From Magicicada septendecula (Eukaryota > Arthropoda > Insecta > Hemiptera > Cicadidae), in NCBI GenBank assembly GCA_034769895.1, contig CM068373.1:24290620-24354619 (forward strand): a DNA stretch of 64,000 nt, in the 5' to 3' direction. The position numbers were made by a program, and so were the translations under genes. Below are positions 61,351 to 64,000 of this stretch, piece by piece (the first letter of the stretch is position 1; each line of letters begins with the position of its first letter). Below the pieces are notes generated by a model. It was not told the origin of the DNA and made no database searches. It was given only the letters and a program-made list of their open reading frames with translations.

Positions 61351-61648
61351 GAATACCTTCACATGATTCACCCGTCTGTAGGCTGCTACACTATAATTGA
61401 GGAATTAATTTAATTTACTTGCAACTTTTAAAGGACACAGCCGGACGGAGGTAATGGTAAACGACTCAAAAAAAAAAAAAAAAAAAACAAGCGATTTGGA
61501 ATAAGCGAAAGATTAAAAGAAAAAATGAATCCAACAAAATGTATATTTATACCAAACGTATAGTATGGTAATCTTAACAGTTATATATGTTAATGAACTA
61601 CTGTAAATATTTATATCGGTTTGTTTAAACTCCTACCCACATGTGAAC
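61351..61648. other. No gene recognised; contains a poly(A) run
   Basis: A 20-bp A run at about 61468-61487 follows GTAATGGTAAACGACTC. It could be the tail of a retroposed sequence, but no element body was recognised to its left. Confidence 0.4.
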
Positions 61649-62615
61649 ATACACGTAGAAATTAATAAAGCTGATGCAAATACTAAATCTGCAGACCCAT
61701 TAAGAACAATTTCACAAGCAAGAGAAAAACATAAAACAACGTGGATGACAGTGTTTCATAATGTACACAAGCCGATAGTTATTTGTGATGGTGACCATTG
61801 GGAAATTCTTAGCAGTGACGAACTGAAAAAAACAAGTTTTATATAAAATAGTCACGAGGAACAAAAGGGGTAATCTTTATTTAAAATAAATCATATGTCC
61901 TAGACAAGGTCAATAATAACCTTCTATATAAAAATCGTACATGCTTAGAGGAGAAACAGCTAAGCCAATGCTATAGACGAATTATTGAGAACATAGGGTA
62001 TTATATCTTTACACACCTACATTAATAATGCCTTCTTTAATGTAACATCCATTGGATAATATTACATGGTAACTAATAAAGTGTAGGCTACTATTCGTCT
62101 CTTAATTTTAATAGGCCTCTATTGTCATACATATGATCTATATCTAATAATATACAAGTAAAAATCAGTAAAGCCACTAAACTTGCAAAAGGCGTTAAGA
62201 ACAAATACACAAGAAAGAGAAATACATTAAAAAACATAATATTTAATAATGCACATAGGCCGGTATTTATTTGTGATAGTGAGTTATGGGAGATTTTTAT
62301 GAGTGACGAAGTAAATAAAAAAAAAAAATAGTTTGCTACGAAATAGTGTCGAAGAACAAAAGACAATATTTATTTTCAATAGGGAAAATAAATCAGATAC
62401 AAGGGAGACAAGGCAACCTTCTTTATAATAATCGTACATGTTTAGAGGAGAAACAGGTAAGTCAGCGCTATAAGCCAATTATTGAGAACATAGGGTATTA
62501 TATCTTTACATACCTACATTAATAATGCCTCCTTTAATGTAATCTCCATTGGATAATATTACATGGTTACTAAAAAAATGTACTATTTGTCTCTTAATTT
62601 TGTTATATTGTCATA
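61649..62615 (+). repeat. Tandem duplication, period about 497 bp, with a shared peptide signature
   Basis: Unit 1 (about 61649-62110) and unit 2 (about 62158-62615) align along most of their length. The non-coding second half is clearly similar (GAGAACATAGGGTATTATAT, CATTAATAATGCC and CATTGGATAATATTACATGG in both). The first half is more diverged in DNA, but both units translate to ICDxxxWEIxxSDExxKK preceded by an NxHKP or NxHRP word (67-codon frame at 61643-61846 in unit 1). The protein family was not recognised. Confidence 0.75.
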
Positions 62616-63427
62616 TTGAAAGTGATCTGTGGTAGATTTAGATTAGTTTTCATTTTCTTACCTTGTACTTATTATGTCATAAGAGCTTTTCTATCTCACT
62701 GAACAAACATCACGAGGATGGCATACAGCACTTTTGAGTAAAAAGTGTCGAGTAATTTCTAACTGGGTCCGTTAAAATTCCTGTAATTCTAGGTGTAATA
62801 AGAAACTTATTGAAGATTTTGCCTGTTTGGAAAGTTATGTTTATATTCAATTAGATTATAGTTTTTGTAAATAGTTTTTCAATATGTCTTGCAGCTTTCT
62901 ATAGTGTGAATGTTCTGCAAATATTAACTACTTCTGCAAGTAAAATTATTATTGAACTTTCTCCTGACACACGTTGCACGGATCACATCAGTATCATCAT
63001 AACACATTAATATATTTATTGTTCAAAGTATGATAATCTAGTATTTTGGCTAAAAGAAGGTGTACATTAATTAACTGTTGATTAAGGTAGTCAATATTTC
63101 TGTAATTATTTGTTATTTTACCTGTAATCTAATTATTCTCAGCCTGACTAATGTATTTGTTCAATTTATTTCATGATATTGATGCGAACAGTAAAAAATG
63201 CGGCAGCAGAAAATCCAACTATAATTTTAATTCCAGAAGTAGTTAACATTTGAAGAAAATTTTCATTTACATTAATAAAATCTTGTTAAAGTAATCACAA
63301 TGAGGTATAACAGAGTTTTGCCAAATTCTTTTTTTCAGCCCTCAAAATATTTTTGAAATTCAGTTTTTTGGTAAAGTCTTAAGCTATCTCGCTGACTTTT
63401 GTTTTATGTTTTCAACAACAGAAAATA
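62616..63427. other. No gene recognised
   Basis: AT-rich sequence without a supported open frame. It may include decayed 5' parts of the PLE that follows, but no reverse transcriptase motif could be read. Confidence 0.4.
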
Positions 63428-64000
63428 CACAAAAACATAACCTTCACTGCAGAATAAGAACACAACAATAGTATAAACTTCTTAGACCTCTCCATCACAA
63501 AATTTGAACACAGGCACAAATTCAGTATATACAGAAATCCGACTACAACTGACACACTAATACACAACTCCTCCAATCACCCAATACAACACAAACTAGC
63601 TGCCTTCAGAACTATGATACATAGAATTAGCAACTTTCCACTGAATGAAAAAGACTACAAAAAACGAACTAAACACGATAAACTATCTAGCAGAATCAAA
63701 CGGATACAACACAACAATAGTCATTAAACTCCTACACAAAACAAACAACAGACAAAGACAGAAAACAGCAAATTCATAACACTAACATACATCAATTACC
63801 AAACTGAAAAAATAGTCCACAAACTCAAAAAAGCAGGATACAAAATCGGATACAAAACTACCAAAAAACAGAACACACACTATCAAAACATACACAGAAC
63901 ACAAAATAAATTCGATCTACCTGGTGTTTACAAACTAAACTGCTCAGATTGCAACAAATTCTGCATAGGCCAGGCAGGACGTAGCTTTAAACACAGGTAC
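63428..64000 (+). pseudogene. Penelope-like element fragment, RT end and GIY-YIG start, cut by window edge
   Basis: Plus-strand translation in two frames. The first (63434-63727) reads NFLDLSITKFEHRHKFSIY, RNPTTTDTLIHNSSNHPIQH and KLAAFRTMIHRISNFPL, matching the C-terminal end of PLE reverse transcriptase. It has an early stop (63452) and ends at TAA (63725). The second (about 63769-64000) reads TLTYINYQTEKIVHKLKKAG, then LPGVYKLNCSDCNKFCIGQ, AGRSFKHRY: the CxxC linker and the GIY-YIG start with the conserved Arg. The Tyr of YIG is Cys. Stops and a frameshift near 63.73 kb make this copy dead. It continues beyond the window. It differs in sequence from the PLE fragment at 58.4 kb. Confidence 0.85.

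Noticed and set aside
62091..62478. Two minus-strand frames rich in Phe and Leu, resembling membrane proteins
   Set aside because: They overlap the 497-bp duplication on the opposite strand, arise from AT-rich DNA and differ between the two units.

Overview
The window is eukaryotic, non-genic DNA and most likely comes from an arthropod, probably an insect. The evidence is an interstitial run of the insect-type telomere pentamer TTAGG at 48.56-48.64 kb, 5'-truncated non-LTR retrotransposons of types common in insects, two Penelope-like element (PLE) fragments, foldback elements and long microsatellites. I see no intact host gene, rRNA, tRNA or CRISPR array and no sign of bacterial organisation. 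The species cannot be named from the sequence.

Region 1 (1-44,981) is one continuous satellite array with a 124-bp basic monomer, cut by the left edge of the window and therefore longer than 45 kb. Three linker types give a five-monomer higher-order unit of about 594 bp. Above that are multi-kilobase duplications: offsets of 9,444-9,797 bp and 2,639/2,763 bp, and tandem blocks of 3,075 bp and 2,751 bp. These record successive unequal exchanges. From 33 kb rightward, one linker type carries six GAA/TTC expansions of about 43-115 bp. The many stop-free stretches here come from a repeat length of 3n+1, not from protein coding. The right edge decays into diverged monomers and abuts a 125-bp sequence that recurs at 48.03 kb.

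Region 2 (45-54.7 kb) is mixed, mostly AT-rich intergenic DNA. It contains a foldback element with a hammerhead-like motif in each arm, an AT-rich MITE-like palindrome, a compound AAT/AAG/TG microsatellite, the TTAGG run, decayed LINE 3' ends whose tails run into GAT or GAA microsatellites, and a diverged 290-bp tandem duplication.

Region 3 (54.7-64 kb) is dense with dead mobile elements. On the minus strand lie three copies of a LINE 3' end, two of which share the same 5' end point and one of which has a 14-bp target-site duplication. Also here are a gag-like fragment, a PLE GIY-YIG fragment, an integrase fragment of the Maverick/F54H12.3 type that has lost a catalytic Asp, and another LINE 3' end. 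Three adjacent foldbacks with outward-facing hammerhead-like motifs fill 59.46-60.43 kb. A 497-bp tandem duplication follows, and a second PLE fragment runs off the right edge.

The most interesting signal is the recurrent hammerhead-like motif: CUGANGA, one extra base, stem II, GAAA, then a very short self-complementary stem III. It is found at five loci, paired and facing outward in four foldbacks (in one of these only one arm keeps the core). This matches the published class of PLE-associated hammerheads with reduced stem III that are thought to work as dimers.
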